Positions 1 through 9,156 of a stretch of 64,000 bases of DNA are shown piece by piece. A program made the position numbers and the translations under genes. Below the pieces are notes generated by a model. It was not told where the DNA came from. It did no database searches and saw nothing but the letters and a program-made list of their open reading frames with translations. The stretch comes from UBA4408 sp002389785 (GTDB taxonomy: Bacteria > Bacteroidota > Bacteroidia > UBA4408), in NCBI GenBank assembly GCA_035438985.1, contig DAORJK010000001.1, positions 62,001-126,000 on the forward strand, written 5' to 3'. Position 1 is the first letter of the stretch. Each line of letters opens with the position of its first letter.

Positions 1-18
1 AGCGTGGTACAGTTTAGT

Positions 19-465
19 TTATTCTTCCACTACCTCAAATTTAATATCAGCAACTACATCACGCGATAAACGTGCTTTTGCTGTATATTCTCCTAAGGAT
101 TTAATATGGTCATCATCAATGGTGATTGATTTTCTATCAATTTCATGACCTAACTTTTTAATTGCATCGGCCAATTGTAATGAGGTTACAGAACCAAATA
201 TTTTTCCGTTCTCACCAGCTTTAGCTCCTACTTTCACTACTACTTCTTTTAAGAAATCAGCAGTACTCATAGCAGCCTTACGCAATTTTTCTTCTTTAAA
301 TGCTGTTTGCTTCTTTGTTTCAGCAAGCACTTTTTTCGCAGAAGCATCGGCAACTTTTGCCAAACCTTGCGGGATAAGGTAATTTAAGCCATATCCGTTT
401 TTCACTTTTAAGATATCATTCTTATATCCTAAGTGTTTTACGTCTTGTTTTAATATAATTTCCAT
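19..465 (-). CDS. rplI: 50S ribosomal protein L9
   Basis: Structural protein of the large ribosomal subunit that binds 23S rRNA. The 148 residues match the usual L9 length. The N-terminal domain begins MEIILKQDVKHLGYKNDI and contains the glycine-rich NGYGLNYLIPQGLA stretch typical of L9; a charged connecting helix (about 45-75) leads to the C-terminal domain with GKIFGSVTS. It is the last gene of the rpsF-rpsR-rplI operon, about 100 bases after rpsR, and should be transcribed from the promoter at 1272-1301. Family identity is secure. Confidence 0.97.
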   Translation of the reverse strand: MEIILKQDVKHLGYKNDILKVKNGYGLNYLIPQGLAKVADASAKKVLAETKKQTAFKEEKLRKAAMSTADFLKEVVVKVGAKAGENGKIFGSVTSLQLADAIKKLGHEIDRKSITIDDDHIKSLGEYTAKARLSRDVVADIKFEVVEE

Positions 466-566
466 TTTAAATTTCGTTTACTTGTTTGTAATTTGTCAAG
501 GTTAGTGAGTCTCCTAATCAAAATCTAAAAACTCAATAACTAATAACCTAATAACTATTAACTGAA

Positions 567-836
567 TTACTTTAACATATCAGCTACATAAGGCATCAAG
601 GCTAAGTGACGTGCTCTTTTAATAGCAGTACCCACTTTGCGTTGATATTTTATGGAAGTTCCGGTTAAACGGCGCGGTAAAATTTTACCTTGTTCGTTTA
701 CAAACTTCAATAAAAAGTTAGCGTCTTTGTAATCGATATATTTCATACCACTTTTTTTAAAGCGGCAATATTTTTTCTTTTGAGTCTCAACTGTTGGAGG
801 ATTCAAAAATCTTATTTCTGCGGATTTTGATGCCAT
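567..836 (-). CDS. rpsR: 30S ribosomal protein S18
   Basis: Small-subunit protein that pairs with S6 on the platform of the 30S subunit. The 89-residue product carries the S18 core: CRFKKSGMKYIDYKD, then LLKFVNEQGKILPRRLTGTS and the basic tail RKVGTAIKRARHLALMPY. It lies 21 bases after rpsF and before rplI, the common bacterial order. No ssb or priB gene sits between them. Confidence 0.97.
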   Translation of the reverse strand: MASKSAEIRFLNPPTVETQKKKYCRFKKSGMKYIDYKDANFLLKFVNEQGKILPRRLTGTSIKYQRKVGTAIKRARHLALMPYVADMLK

Positions 837-857
837 GTTTTTGTTAGTTTTAAATGA

Positions 858-1217
858 TTAAACTGCAGCACTAGCTGATTTTTTCTCTGCCGAACGTCCA
901 ATTCTTTTTGAAGCCCAAGCTACAGCATGCTTATCTAAAGCCACTGTTAAGAAACGTAAAATGCGCTCGTCGCGTTTGTAAGTTACTTCTAAATTCGCTA
1001 CTAAATTACCCGGTGCTTGAAACTGGATAACATGGTAAAAACCTGAAGATTTTTTTTGAATTGGGTAGGCCAGCTTTTTCAAGCCCCAACTCTCATCGTG
1101 CACCAATTTGGCGCCGTTGCTTGTAAGATACTCTTTGTACTTACTTACCGCTTCCTTTGTCTGGTCCTCAGACAAAACGGGAGTCATAATGAAAACGGTT
1201 TCATAATCTTTTAACAT
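858..1217 (-). CDS. rpsF: 30S ribosomal protein S6
   Basis: Small-subunit protein that binds together with S18. The product has 119 residues; the N-terminus MLKDYETVFIMTPVLSEDQ and the internal LKKLAYPIQKKSSGFYHVIQF are characteristic of S6, and the ferredoxin-like fold ends near RILRFLTVALDKHA. The C-terminal tail is Lys/Ala/Ser rich. It is the first gene of the ribosomal operon, with a textbook Bacteroidota promoter about 55 bases upstream. Confidence 0.97.
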   Translation of the reverse strand: MLKDYETVFIMTPVLSEDQTKEAVSKYKEYLTSNGAKLVHDESWGLKKLAYPIQKKSSGFYHVIQFQAPGNLVANLEVTYKRDERILRFLTVALDKHAVAWASKRIGRSAEKKSASAAV

Positions 1218-1271
1218 TGCTTGTAAGATTTTGGTTTATACTAATTTATACCGCATTTTTTTTGCGGGTTG

Positions 1272-1301
1272 CAAATGTAAGAAAAGTATTTTAATTTCAA
1301 A
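1272..1301 (-). promoter_or_regulatory. Bacteroidota-type promoter of rpsF-rpsR-rplI
   Basis: On the minus strand TTTG (1298-1301) is followed after 18 bases by TACATTTG (1272-1279). This fits the phylum's -33 TTTG / -7 TAnnTTTG consensus exactly and lies just upstream of rpsF, reading toward it. Confidence 0.75.
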
Positions 1302-1385
1302 AGGATACTTTATTCCAAATTTTTAAGTCTAAACTACTGTCTGGCAAATAGTTGCTAAGGTCACATCAGAATAATTAACTGAAAG

Positions 1386-1447
1386 GCATTCCCCCTCCTT
1401 TGGCGGGTCGGGCGTTCGCCACTCGCATCCTCCGGCTGGCAGAATGC
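1386..1447. repeat. GC-rich intergenic element with short terminal inverted repeats
   Basis: In the 338-base gap between rpsF and the toxin gene, a ~62-base block is much richer in G+C than its AT-rich flanks. It is bounded by GCATTC (1386-1391) and its complement GAATGC (1442-1447) and holds internal self-complementary GGCG...CGCC and CCGGCTGG segments. It resembles the REP-like intergenic repeats common in this phylum. No second copy was noticed in this window, so the repeat status is inference. The rest of the gap shows only the rpsF promoter. Confidence 0.4.
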
Positions 1448-1555
1448 TCTAACAAAGGCTCTATAAGCGCAACTAATCAAAAACACTAAAGATTAATCTC
1501 ATGTGAGTAATCCCTAATGCGAAACAAAATGCAAAAAGCAATAATTAAATTGTCA

Positions 1556-1975
1556 TCAAATTTTCTCAAATTTTGTTTTTGCTGAACAGCGGTAGGCAAA
1601 GGGAGTTTTATTCTTCCTTACAATTTTTTTAATCTCATCCCAACGAGTTACTAATTGTTTTACCATATCCCAATAAGCAAAACCGCCTTTAGAAGGTGGA
1701 TTAAAGAATAGAATGCCAACACCATTATTTTTATACAACTCTTGCTGGTGTTTTTGTGTTTGAATTCGAAAATCTTGTGTAATTACTATTCCATTTTGTT
1801 GTCCCACCTTCGGTATCCAATCTTCATCTCTTTCTCCTTCTCCATAAACATCTTTTATTGATAGTATTTCTATTTCAATACCGTCCTTTTTATTTTGCGG
1901 TTGAACCAATATATTTAATCCTATTGCAAGCTGCCTTGGAAGATTCTCGTCAATGAAAATTTTATACTTTCTCAT
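1556..1975 (-). CDS. PIN-like toxin of the DUF5615/VapC45 type
   Basis: Probable RNase toxin of a type II toxin-antitoxin pair. The 139-residue protein starts with KIFIDENLP, the first acidic motif of DUF5615/PIN-like proteins, and has a later VITQDFRIQ motif that would supply another metal-binding aspartate. I chose the ATG at 1975 rather than the TTG one codon earlier; it overlaps the upstream gene's stop by one base (TGATG), indicating translational coupling. Size, order and fold match Mycobacterium VapB45-VapC45 (a MerR-like/DUF433 antitoxin followed by a PIN-like toxin). The RNA target cannot be inferred. Confidence 0.75.
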   Translation of the reverse strand: MRKYKIFIDENLPRQLAIGLNILVQPQNKKDGIEIEILSIKDVYGEGERDEDWIPKVGQQNGIVITQDFRIQTQKHQQELYKNNGVGILFFNPPSKGGFAYWDMVKQLVTRWDEIKKIVRKNKTPFAYRCSAKTKFEKI

Positions 1976-2679
1976 CAAGCAGCAGGCTTACAGTACCTAA
2001 GGGCATCCTTAACTTTATTTTCTGAAATTTCATAAAGATCGGCAATAAAAGATATAGGTTCCTTTGCAAGATACATGCGAAATATTGCTTCTGCTTGTAT
2101 ATTGGTTCCTTCAACAATAGGCTGTCCGAATTTATGATGAGGATCGCAAACAATTTTATGCTCCTTTCCAATTGGCCAGTATTTAGAGGCTAATAAATCA
2201 CTATCAAATTCCAACTTTTTAAAAAACATCTTAATAAATCCCAAATTAAATTGCTTTGAGCCATCAAGTGTTATAATATTTCCGTTTTGAGATAGGTAAA
2301 TTTTTTTACCATCATTATGAATATTTTCCAAAACAAGTTTGTTAGCAAATGGAAATGGTGTTTCAAATGCATTTGAGAGTTCCTTATGTGCATTTAGAAC
2401 TTGCCGAGTATTTACACCTGCTTCAGCGAACTGAACCATAACATAAAATTCAACAAGCGTATGAAATCCGACGGCTCGCGAGTTACTTATAGTCCAGGAA
2501 TAATCACCTTCATAAGCTTTTCCTAACTCTCCATCCCAGTACTTATTAATCCATAGATGGGTTTTTTGATATGAAATTCTTAAAATCCGAGCAATTTCAG
2601 AAGTAGTATAAATTCCATTACCTAATTGCAGTTTATTTTCGAAAGTTGCTTTCATTAATTCTTTGAGCGAAAGTAACAA
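1975..2679 (-). CDS. MerR-like/DUF433 antitoxin of the VapB45 type
   Basis: Probable antitoxin and autorepressor for the adjacent PIN-like toxin. The N-terminal part (about 22-50) reads as a helix-turn-helix, TTSEIARILRISYQKTHLW, as in MerR-like proteins. The C-terminal ~60 residues are a DUF433 domain: CDPHHKFGQPIVEGTNI, then ISFIADLYEISENKVKDALRY. At 234 residues it is close to VapB45-type antitoxins and much longer than stand-alone DUF433 proteins. It is upstream of and coupled to the toxin. The DNA site it binds was not identified; the intergenic region upstream (2680-2815) is very AT-rich. Confidence 0.75.
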   Translation of the reverse strand: MLLSLKELMKATFENKLQLGNGIYTTSEIARILRISYQKTHLWINKYWDGELGKAYEGDYSWTISNSRAVGFHTLVEFYVMVQFAEAGVNTRQVLNAHKELSNAFETPFPFANKLVLENIHNDGKKIYLSQNGNIITLDGSKQFNLGFIKMFFKKLEFDSDLLASKYWPIGKEHKIVCDPHHKFGQPIVEGTNIQAEAIFRMYLAKEPISFIADLYEISENKVKDALRYCKPAA

Positions 2680-2815
2680 TAAATTATTCCATTTAAAAGT
2701 AATTTACTAATTGAGAAATATTGGGGTTATTTTTAGTTAAAAATCACCTTCCACTGCCGAAAATCAGTATTATTTAAGCATCTACAATATAAGATTCTCA
2801 ATCTAATCAATCATA

Positions 2816-5800
2816 TTAAACTCTGACTCCTATAATACAAATATCATCCACTTGCTCATTAATGCCTTTCCAATTTTCAAAGGTTTTAAATAGATTTTCT
2901 TGTTGTTGATCCATGGTTTGAAGATAACCAGAAACCAATAATTTTTTCAATGCTTTACGTTGAAATTTTGAATTCTTTTCTCCTCCAAACTGGTCAGCAT
3001 AGCCATCTGTAAATAGGTATAAAGTATCTCCCTTTTCAAGTTGAATTTCGTGGTTAGTAAAAGGCTTTCTATTGTAATATTTACCTACAGGCTGCTTATC
3101 TGCTTTGTATTCTAAAAGTGACCCATTTGCTTTAATAATCCATAAAGGATTGTTAGCTCCAGCCCATTGTAAAATTCCATTGGCGGGATTAAAAGAGCAA
3201 AGAGAAATATCCATTCCATCTTTAACCTCATCATCATCTTCATTGTTAAGAGAAAAATCCTGAATTACAAGTTCCGAAACTTTGTCTAAAATTAATGATG
3301 GCTTACAATTATCCATTTCGCGTACCACTCTATTTAGTGCATTATTGCAAACTACACTCACCATTGCTCCTGGTACCCCATGCCCTGTGCAATCACATGC
3401 TGCAAACAATCTATTTTCCTCTCCGTTTATGGTATGACTGTACATCCAGTAAAAATCACCCGCAACAATATCTTTTGGCAAATAAAGCACAAAGACATTT
3501 GGGATTGCACTTTTAATTTTAGATAGAGGCGGTAAAATTGTAGATTGAATGCGTTTAGCATATTTAATACTGTCCAAAATTTCGCGATTCCTTTCATCAA
3601 CAAATTCTTTCTGCTTTTCAACCTCCATTTTTTGCTCTGTGATAATAATATTTGCTTTACGATTTTGCAGTAAGCTTCTAAAAATGCTAAATGCAACAAG
3701 CAATAATAAAAATGCACCTCCAATAAAACTATTACGAAGCAACTTTTGTTTTTCAATTTCTTTTTGGGATACGGCATTTTTTTTCTCCTGCTCTGATTTT
3801 AATAGAATTTCTTTTCGCTTTTGCTCAGATGAGATTTGTTGTTTTTTTTGTTCAAAATCAAAAGCAATTTTCCTTCGTTTTAAATCCTCTTGAAATTTCA
3901 ATTCTTGCGTTTTTTTATTGTAATCAAATTCAATTTTTTCACGTTTCAAAGTCTCTTCATATTTAAGCTTTTCCTTTTCCTTTTCATTTTTGGTTTGTTG
4001 CTGCTTTTTTTCATACTCATATTGCAATTGTTTAATTGCTTGTTCCTTTTGCATGGAAATTTCATTCATTATTGCAACCATCTTCAAAGAATCAGCTTGG
4101 CGTTCAGCAGAGTAAGAAAGCTTAGTTTCTGTAAGAGCTTTTATGTTACTTTCATAGTTTAAATAACCTTCAAAGGCAACACCTTGCTTATAATGACTTA
4201 AAGCATCCTTATAATTTCCTTGTCCAGATTCAATATCTGCAAAATTATAATGAATGATGCTTAACAATTTGAAATCTTTTAATTCATCTGCTAAAAGAAC
4301 TGCTTTTTTTAAATATTTTGTTGCATTTTTAAATTCTTTTTCTTTACAATAATAATTAGCAATATTATTATTAGCTCTCACAATGCCTTCTTTATCCCCA
4401 ATTTCACTATATGTATCTAATATTTCAAAATAGATTTTTAAAGCCTCCTTATAATTGTCATTATTTTCATAAATGACTGCAATGTTATTTAAGGTATTTG
4501 CAGAACTTCTTTTATCATTAAGCAAGTTACTCATTTTTAAAGACATTTTGTAATATGTTAATGCCTCAGAATCTTTATCTTGCATATAAAATACCATTCC
4601 AATATATTGATTACAAATTGCAATTTTGGAAGTGCTTCCAATGGTGTTAAAATATTTTAAAGCATCATAAAAATAGTTTTGAGCTTCATTAAAAAATTTT
4701 TGCTCGAAAAATAATATTCCAATACTAAGATAAGAATCAGCAATTCCTTCATTATTTTTAATTTTTGTATATAATGCAAGAGCCTTGAAGAAATATTTTG
4801 AGGACTCTTCATTTTTTTTTAGGAATTTTAAATTTTTGCCAATGTTATTAAATATATTTGCTAATTCTAAGCTATCTCTAATATGATTAATATTTTTAAT
4901 AACATCATCATAATAGACTTGAGCTTTGGAATAATTGTCCATAATACTATAGACATTTCCGATATTAAAATTGTTCTTGCATACGCTTTGAGAATCCTTC
5001 AAACTAATCGAAATTTCTAAAGCAGTTGAATAGTTTTTTAATGCTTCATCATATTTACCTTGATCTTGATTAATGACACCCAAGAAATTATAGACATTAG
5101 CAATATTCGAACTATCATTTATTGCAGTGCTTATTTTTAAAAATGCTCTTCCATACTCAAGTGCAATATCCAATTTTTTTTTATGATATAACTTCATCAT
5201 AATATCAAAGATGGAATCAAGTGCAAGTTCTTTAACTTTTAAATTTTTAGAAAAATTTATTGTTTTAAAATAATTATCAGCTGCATTCGAATAATTACCC
5301 GAAGTCTTATAAGTATCGGCAATATTTCTATACGACTGAGCAATATCAATTGAATCATTAAATTGTTTTCTTAATTCTAATGCAGTTGAAAGGTATTCAA
5401 TTGCTTCAGCATACTTTTTTTGACTTTTTAAAATGAGACCTTGAATATTGTATGCACGTGCTTTTTGTTTTGAATCAACAATTTGTAGGCTGCCACTACC
5501 TATTTTAGAAATTTTATCATAAAACTCAATTGCACTTTTACTAACCTTGAAAGCCCCATCAAATTCGCCAAGATTCCAAAGAGCTGTTGCTAAGAATATA
5601 GAAGCATCGGCAACACCTTTAGGGTAATTTGCCTTTTGGGCAAGCACAATTGCAGCATTTGCATAAGCAATAGCTGAATCAGGTTTACTATTTCGATACG
5701 AATAAGCAATATCAGTAAGGATTGATATTTTTTTTGCATCAACAGAAGTTACCTTTAAGACATGCTTCAAAGAATCAACCGTATTCCTTTGCGAATAGGC

Positions 5801-5857
5801 ACTAAACGCAATATTTAACAGATAAAGAAATATAATTATGTAAGCCTTTCTATACAT
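2816..5857 (-). CDS. TPR-repeat, membrane-anchored SpoIIE/PP2C-type serine phosphatase
   Basis: A 1013-residue signalling protein. In order: signal peptide (about 1-22); many tetratricopeptide repeats (about 25-570), for example KARAYNIQGLILKSQKKYAE; a Lys/Glu/Gln-rich coiled coil (about 592-705); one membrane span (about 710-730, FIGGAFLLLLVAFSIF); a short coil; and a C-terminal SpoIIE domain (about 755-1013) with VAGDFYW, ACDCTGHGVPGAMVS, DGMDISLC and LFTDGYADQFGG, which include the metal-binding aspartates. This predicts periplasmic TPRs signalling across the membrane to a cytoplasmic Ser/Thr phosphatase. Family members act on anti-sigma-antagonist-like partners, but none is encoded nearby. 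No operon partner is evident. Confidence 0.85.
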   Translation of the reverse strand: MYRKAYIIIFLYLLNIAFSAYSQRNTVDSLKHVLKVTSVDAKKISILTDIAYSYRNSKPDSAIAYANAAIVLAQKANYPKGVADASIFLATALWNLGEFDGAFKVSKSAIEFYDKISKIGSGSLQIVDSKQKARAYNIQGLILKSQKKYAEAIEYLSTALELRKQFNDSIDIAQSYRNIADTYKTSGNYSNAADNYFKTINFSKNLKVKELALDSIFDIMMKLYHKKKLDIALEYGRAFLKISTAINDSSNIANVYNFLGVINQDQGKYDEALKNYSTALEISISLKDSQSVCKNNFNIGNVYSIMDNYSKAQVYYDDVIKNINHIRDSLELANIFNNIGKNLKFLKKNEESSKYFFKALALYTKIKNNEGIADSYLSIGILFFEQKFFNEAQNYFYDALKYFNTIGSTSKIAICNQYIGMVFYMQDKDSEALTYYKMSLKMSNLLNDKRSSANTLNNIAVIYENNDNYKEALKIYFEILDTYSEIGDKEGIVRANNNIANYYCKEKEFKNATKYLKKAVLLADELKDFKLLSIIHYNFADIESGQGNYKDALSHYKQGVAFEGYLNYESNIKALTETKLSYSAERQADSLKMVAIMNEISMQKEQAIKQLQYEYEKKQQQTKNEKEKEKLKYEETLKREKIEFDYNKKTQELKFQEDLKRRKIAFDFEQKKQQISSEQKRKEILLKSEQEKKNAVSQKEIEKQKLLRNSFIGGAFLLLLVAFSIFRSLLQNRKANIIITEQKMEVEKQKEFVDERNREILDSIKYAKRIQSTILPPLSKIKSAIPNVFVLYLPKDIVAGDFYWMYSHTINGEENRLFAACDCTGHGVPGAMVSVVCNNALNRVVREMDNCKPSLILDKVSELVIQDFSLNNEDDDEVKDGMDISLCSFNPANGILQWAGANNPLWIIKANGSLLEYKADKQPVGKYYNRKPFTNHEIQLEKGDTLYLFTDGYADQFGGEKNSKFQRKALKKLLVSGYLQTMDQQQENLFKTFENWKGINEQVDDICIIGVRV

Positions 5858-5943
5858 TTTTCAACATTAAAATAGCAGGTAAATTAACAGGTTTAATAAA
5901 AATTTAGCAATTATGAATTTATTAAAACAAAATAATAAAGGCC

Positions 5944-6957
5944 CTATTTATAATTATTAGTAAAATGTGCTGTTAAATTTTGCTCACAATATTGATATTC
6001 TTCAACAACTTGCAATTTGTCATCATATTTAAACTCATTTAACAAGAAGGATGCACTTTCCTTTGATTTTTTGAGAAATTTTATTCTATCAAATTCGTAC
6101 AGTGCAATTCTAAAAACTGGTTCCTCATAAAGGGTCCAATCAAGTAACAAATTTTTAAATATATCGCGCTTGTTCGCATATTCAGTTTCTTCATAAACTT
6201 TTCCGTCACAATCGCTTTGAATATAATTGCCCCTAATAAGATGTTTAAATAAGTGTGATCCATAATCCCTATCTAAATATCTAATCTGCCAGAGAATTTC
6301 TGTCGTATCAGTATTCAAATTAACAATATCAATTTTAAAGATTTGAAAACTATTTGTAGCCTCTTCTAGGTGCTTTGCTATAATCATTATTCCTTTTCGA
6401 TTATAACTCAAGTCTTTAGTTTGACACATATGATGGGAGTTAAAAATTTCAACTTTTTTTAAAGTGTCTAAGTTGTAATATGATTTAACTGACTCTTTAA
6501 GTTCCACTGAATCAAGGTAAATGTCTGAATTTCCAGCTACAAAAAAATTTTCTTCAATATTTTTGGCTTCTAAGTGATTTTTGGAGTTTCCATTTTGTGT
6601 TGAAACATTTCGAATAATGCTCTCCCTTATCTTGTAGCCATCACCATAAAATAATATTTTAATACTATCCACATCAGTCGATCTTAAAATGTTTTCAAAT
6701 TGTCGAACAAAAAAATAATCTTCCTTAACAACCCTTATCTTATTTTCAAACCATTCACTTCTTTTTAGTAAATAATATTTCCCGTATTTTAAATGCAAAA
6801 ACAACGTTGAAGAGTCAGCTTTGTTGCTGTACTTAAACTGTGTCATATACAAAGTGCTATTCTCATCAAAATAGTTTGCTTCTATAACTAAATTCTGAGA
6901 ATAGCCTAGTCCTGATATCCCAATAAGAAGTATTAGAAAAAAATAAATTTGCTTCAT
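5944..6957 (-). CDS. exported protein of unknown function
   Basis: The 337-residue product has a clear signal peptide (KQIYFFLILLIGISGLGYSQ, cleavage near residue 20) and no further membrane span. The rest is a mixed charged protein with many aromatic residues, suggestive of a beta-rich periplasmic or surface protein, but I recognise no family. It lies 86 bases upstream of the TPR-phosphatase gene on the same strand and could be cotranscribed with it. Function unknown. Confidence 0.6.
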   Translation of the reverse strand: MKQIYFFLILLIGISGLGYSQNLVIEANYFDENSTLYMTQFKYSNKADSSTLFLHLKYGKYYLLKRSEWFENKIRVVKEDYFFVRQFENILRSTDVDSIKILFYGDGYKIRESIIRNVSTQNGNSKNHLEAKNIEENFFVAGNSDIYLDSVELKESVKSYYNLDTLKKVEIFNSHHMCQTKDLSYNRKGIMIIAKHLEEATNSFQIFKIDIVNLNTDTTEILWQIRYLDRDYGSHLFKHLIRGNYIQSDCDGKVYEETEYANKRDIFKNLLLDWTLYEEPVFRIALYEFDRIKFLKKSKESASFLLNEFKYDDKLQVVEEYQYCEQNLTAHFTNNYK

Positions 6958-7255
6958 TTTTAATAATTAATAATTGATAATTAACAAATATATAAAGTGT
7001 TAGATGTTTTACTACTTTATACTAAGCTATGAATAACCCTCACTCGTCCGGGTTTGCTAGGATGATGAATAAAATATGCGTTAGCATCGCATGAAACAAA
7101 ATTCCAATTAATATAATTAAGACATCCAGTACTCGAGAAGCTGCTCTTCATATGATTTTTAATTACTGTAAACAACTGCAGTTTTTAAAACCAAACATAA
7201 TCGATTTTGATTTATGACCTGAATTTATATTTTTAGCAAAAATTAATTTCGGTCG
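6958..7255. other. intergenic region between divergent genes, nothing recognised
   Basis: 298 bases between two divergently transcribed genes. The only signal I see is TTTTG (7205-7209) followed by an AT-rich TATATTTT (7226-7233), a plausible but imperfect promoter for the 7256 lipoprotein gene. No RNA gene, repeat or broken reading frame was recognised. Confidence 0.4.
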
Positions 7256-8962
7256 ATGAGAAAACTAAAACACCTTACCCTTGCTTTTATATTACTAGCA
7301 AGTTTTTCTTGTAAAAAAGAAAATGAGAATATTGAAAGCAGCCTAGCTAGCACAACTGAAAGTTCATCTGAAAAAACTTCTGCTTTACTTCTAGAAGATT
7401 TTGAAGGAGCTACCAAAACGGCTTATACTGCTGCAGATGTTGTACTAACTTCCGGTACTTGGAACTTAAATGATGCCTTAATCGGGAATACCACATCCGA
7501 CCCAAAAAATGGATTACAATCTGCTCGCGTTCGCAACAGCGGTAAACTCACAATGAAATTCGATTACCCTTTAGGAGCCAGTACCATAACAGTTAAACAT
7601 GCGAAATACGGTACAGATGCTAACGGAACATGGCAATTATGGTACAGTACAAATGCCGGATCAACCTACACACAAGCTGGAACATCTGTAACGACCAGCA
7701 CCACTGTGCTTACTACACAAACTTTTACAGTAAATGTAGCCGGTAATGTTCGCATCGAAATTCGTAAAACCGATGCCGGTACCAATCGAATCTGTTTTGA
7801 TGATATTACAATTACTGACTTTACTTCAACCAGCAATCCTTTACCAAACTTAACTACTATTTCACCGGCTAGTGCAACTGCTGGTAGTGCTCAGTTAACC
7901 ATAACTGCTGCGGGTACTAACTTTATTAGTAGCTCTTCACTAAACTGGAATGGAACCGCACTTAATACTACCTTTATTAGCAGCACACAATTAAGTGCTA
8001 TTGTTCCTGCAGCGAGTTTAACTACTGCAGGTACCGCCAATGTTACCGTGACTAGCCCTGCACCGGGTGGAGGCAGTTCTGTTGTAAAAGTATTTACCAT
8101 TACTGCCGTTTCTTCCGGTGCTAAACGATTTTTGTTTGATGCTACGAAGGCTGAAACCGCAGGAAATGCAGATTGGGTAATTGATGAAGATGGTAGTACG
8201 GCTCAAAAAGTTCCTACTCCTGCACAAAGTGGTATAACCGCAACAACTTCCGGAACATATTGGACCGGCGCCATTTCGAGTTGGGGAATTGAGTTGGTAA
8301 AAAAGGGAAATTTTGTAGAAACACTACCTGCCGGAACTGCTATAACCTTTGGCGGAACAGGAGCTCAGGATTTATCAAAATACGATGTTTTTGTAATTGA
8401 TGAACCCAATATTCGTTTTACTGCTGCCGAAAAAGTAGCCATTTTAAATTTCGTAAATGCAGGTGGTGGATTATTTATGGTAAGCGACCACACTATTTCT
8501 GACCGCAATAACGATGGTTGGGATTCACCCGATATTTGGAATGATTTGATGAACAACAACACTGTTAAAACTAACCCTTTTGGATTTAGTGTTAGTTTAA
8601 CCAATATTACGCAAGTTACCAATAATGTATGGACATCCAGCGCTACCAATCCTATTTTAAATGGATCACAAGGAGCAGTCACTCAATTGGAGTTTAACAA
8701 TGGAGCAACACTTACTTTGAATTCAACTGCCAATCCGAATGTTCAAGGTTTAATTTGGAAATCGGGTGTTACACAAAATTCGAGTAACGTAATGGCTGCA
8801 TCTTCTAAGTATGGAAATGGTCGTGTTTTTATAGTTACAGATAGTTCGCCAATGGACGATGGAACCGGAGCCTCAGGAAATACTTTATTTGCAAGTTGGA
8901 ACAAATACAGCCATGCCAAACTTTTTATGAATGCCTCACTCTGGCTAGCAAAATTGCAATAA
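7256..8962 (+). CDS. lipoprotein with IPT/TIG domain and GATase-like C-terminal domain
   Basis: A 568-residue surface or periplasmic lipoprotein. The lipobox is LLASFSC (Cys at about 19). Residues 45-190 form a beta-rich, jelly-roll-like region (LLLEDFEGATKT...). An IPT/TIG immunoglobulin-like domain follows (about 195-285, LTTISPASATAGSAQLTI, typical of the fold). The C-terminal 280 residues include YDVFVIDEPN and FVNAGGGLFMVSDH, resembling the glutamine-amidotransferase-like folds of ThuA/DUF4350 proteins, without an obvious catalytic cysteine. It may bind or process polysaccharide; that is inference. An imperfect Bacteroidota promoter lies about 25-50 bases upstream, and a terminator follows. 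Confidence 0.7.
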   Translation: MRKLKHLTLAFILLASFSCKKENENIESSLASTTESSSEKTSALLLEDFEGATKTAYTAADVVLTSGTWNLNDALIGNTTSDPKNGLQSARVRNSGKLTMKFDYPLGASTITVKHAKYGTDANGTWQLWYSTNAGSTYTQAGTSVTTSTTVLTTQTFTVNVAGNVRIEIRKTDAGTNRICFDDITITDFTSTSNPLPNLTTISPASATAGSAQLTITAAGTNFISSSSLNWNGTALNTTFISSTQLSAIVPAASLTTAGTANVTVTSPAPGGGSSVVKVFTITAVSSGAKRFLFDATKAETAGNADWVIDEDGSTAQKVPTPAQSGITATTSGTYWTGAISSWGIELVKKGNFVETLPAGTAITFGGTGAQDLSKYDVFVIDEPNIRFTAAEKVAILNFVNAGGGLFMVSDHTISDRNNDGWDSPDIWNDLMNNNTVKTNPFGFSVSLTNITQVTNNVWTSSATNPILNGSQGAVTQLEFNNGATLTLNSTANPNVQGLIWKSGVTQNSSNVMAASSKYGNGRVFIVTDSSPMDDGTGASGNTLFASWNKYSHAKLFMNASLWLAKLQ

Positions 8963-8981
8963 GTATAACTGTAAATAACTT

Positions 8982-9020
8982 AAAGGGGTAAAGTAGACAT
9001 TTCAACTTCACCCCTTTTTT
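8982..9020 (+). terminator. terminator after the IPT lipoprotein gene
   Basis: AAAGGGGT near 8983 pairs with the complementary ACCCCTTT near 9010, and AAGT/ACTT extends the stem past a mismatch. A run of T follows (to 9020). It starts 20 bases after the stop of the gene at 7256-8962. Confidence 0.7.
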
Positions 9021-9084
9021 GACTCTATCAATTTAAAAGTTAGCTGATGGTTTAGAGTAACAATAAAAATCCCTACTGATTCAT

Positions 9085-9125
9085 AAAAAAACCGCCTCAG
9101 ATTTTACTATTGAAGCGGTTTTTCT
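9085..9125 (-). terminator. terminator of gdhA, probably bidirectional
   Basis: AAAACCGC near 9088 pairs with GCGGTTTT near 9115, with TCA/TGA extending the stem. Runs of T occur outside the stem on both strands. It sits directly after the gdhA stop on the minus strand. Confidence 0.65.
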
Positions 9126-9156
9126 TGTTCAAATAACGTTAACTTTATACATGCCC

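Noticed and set aside
1962..2171. Open frame on the minus strand inside the DUF433 antitoxin gene
   Set aside because: Shadow frame of a gene with clear domains; no motif or coding character of its own.
1556..2679. Prophage or transposon carrying the VapBC45-like pair
   Set aside because: No integrase, transposase or flanking duplication is visible; only the toxin-antitoxin genes and a short repeat.
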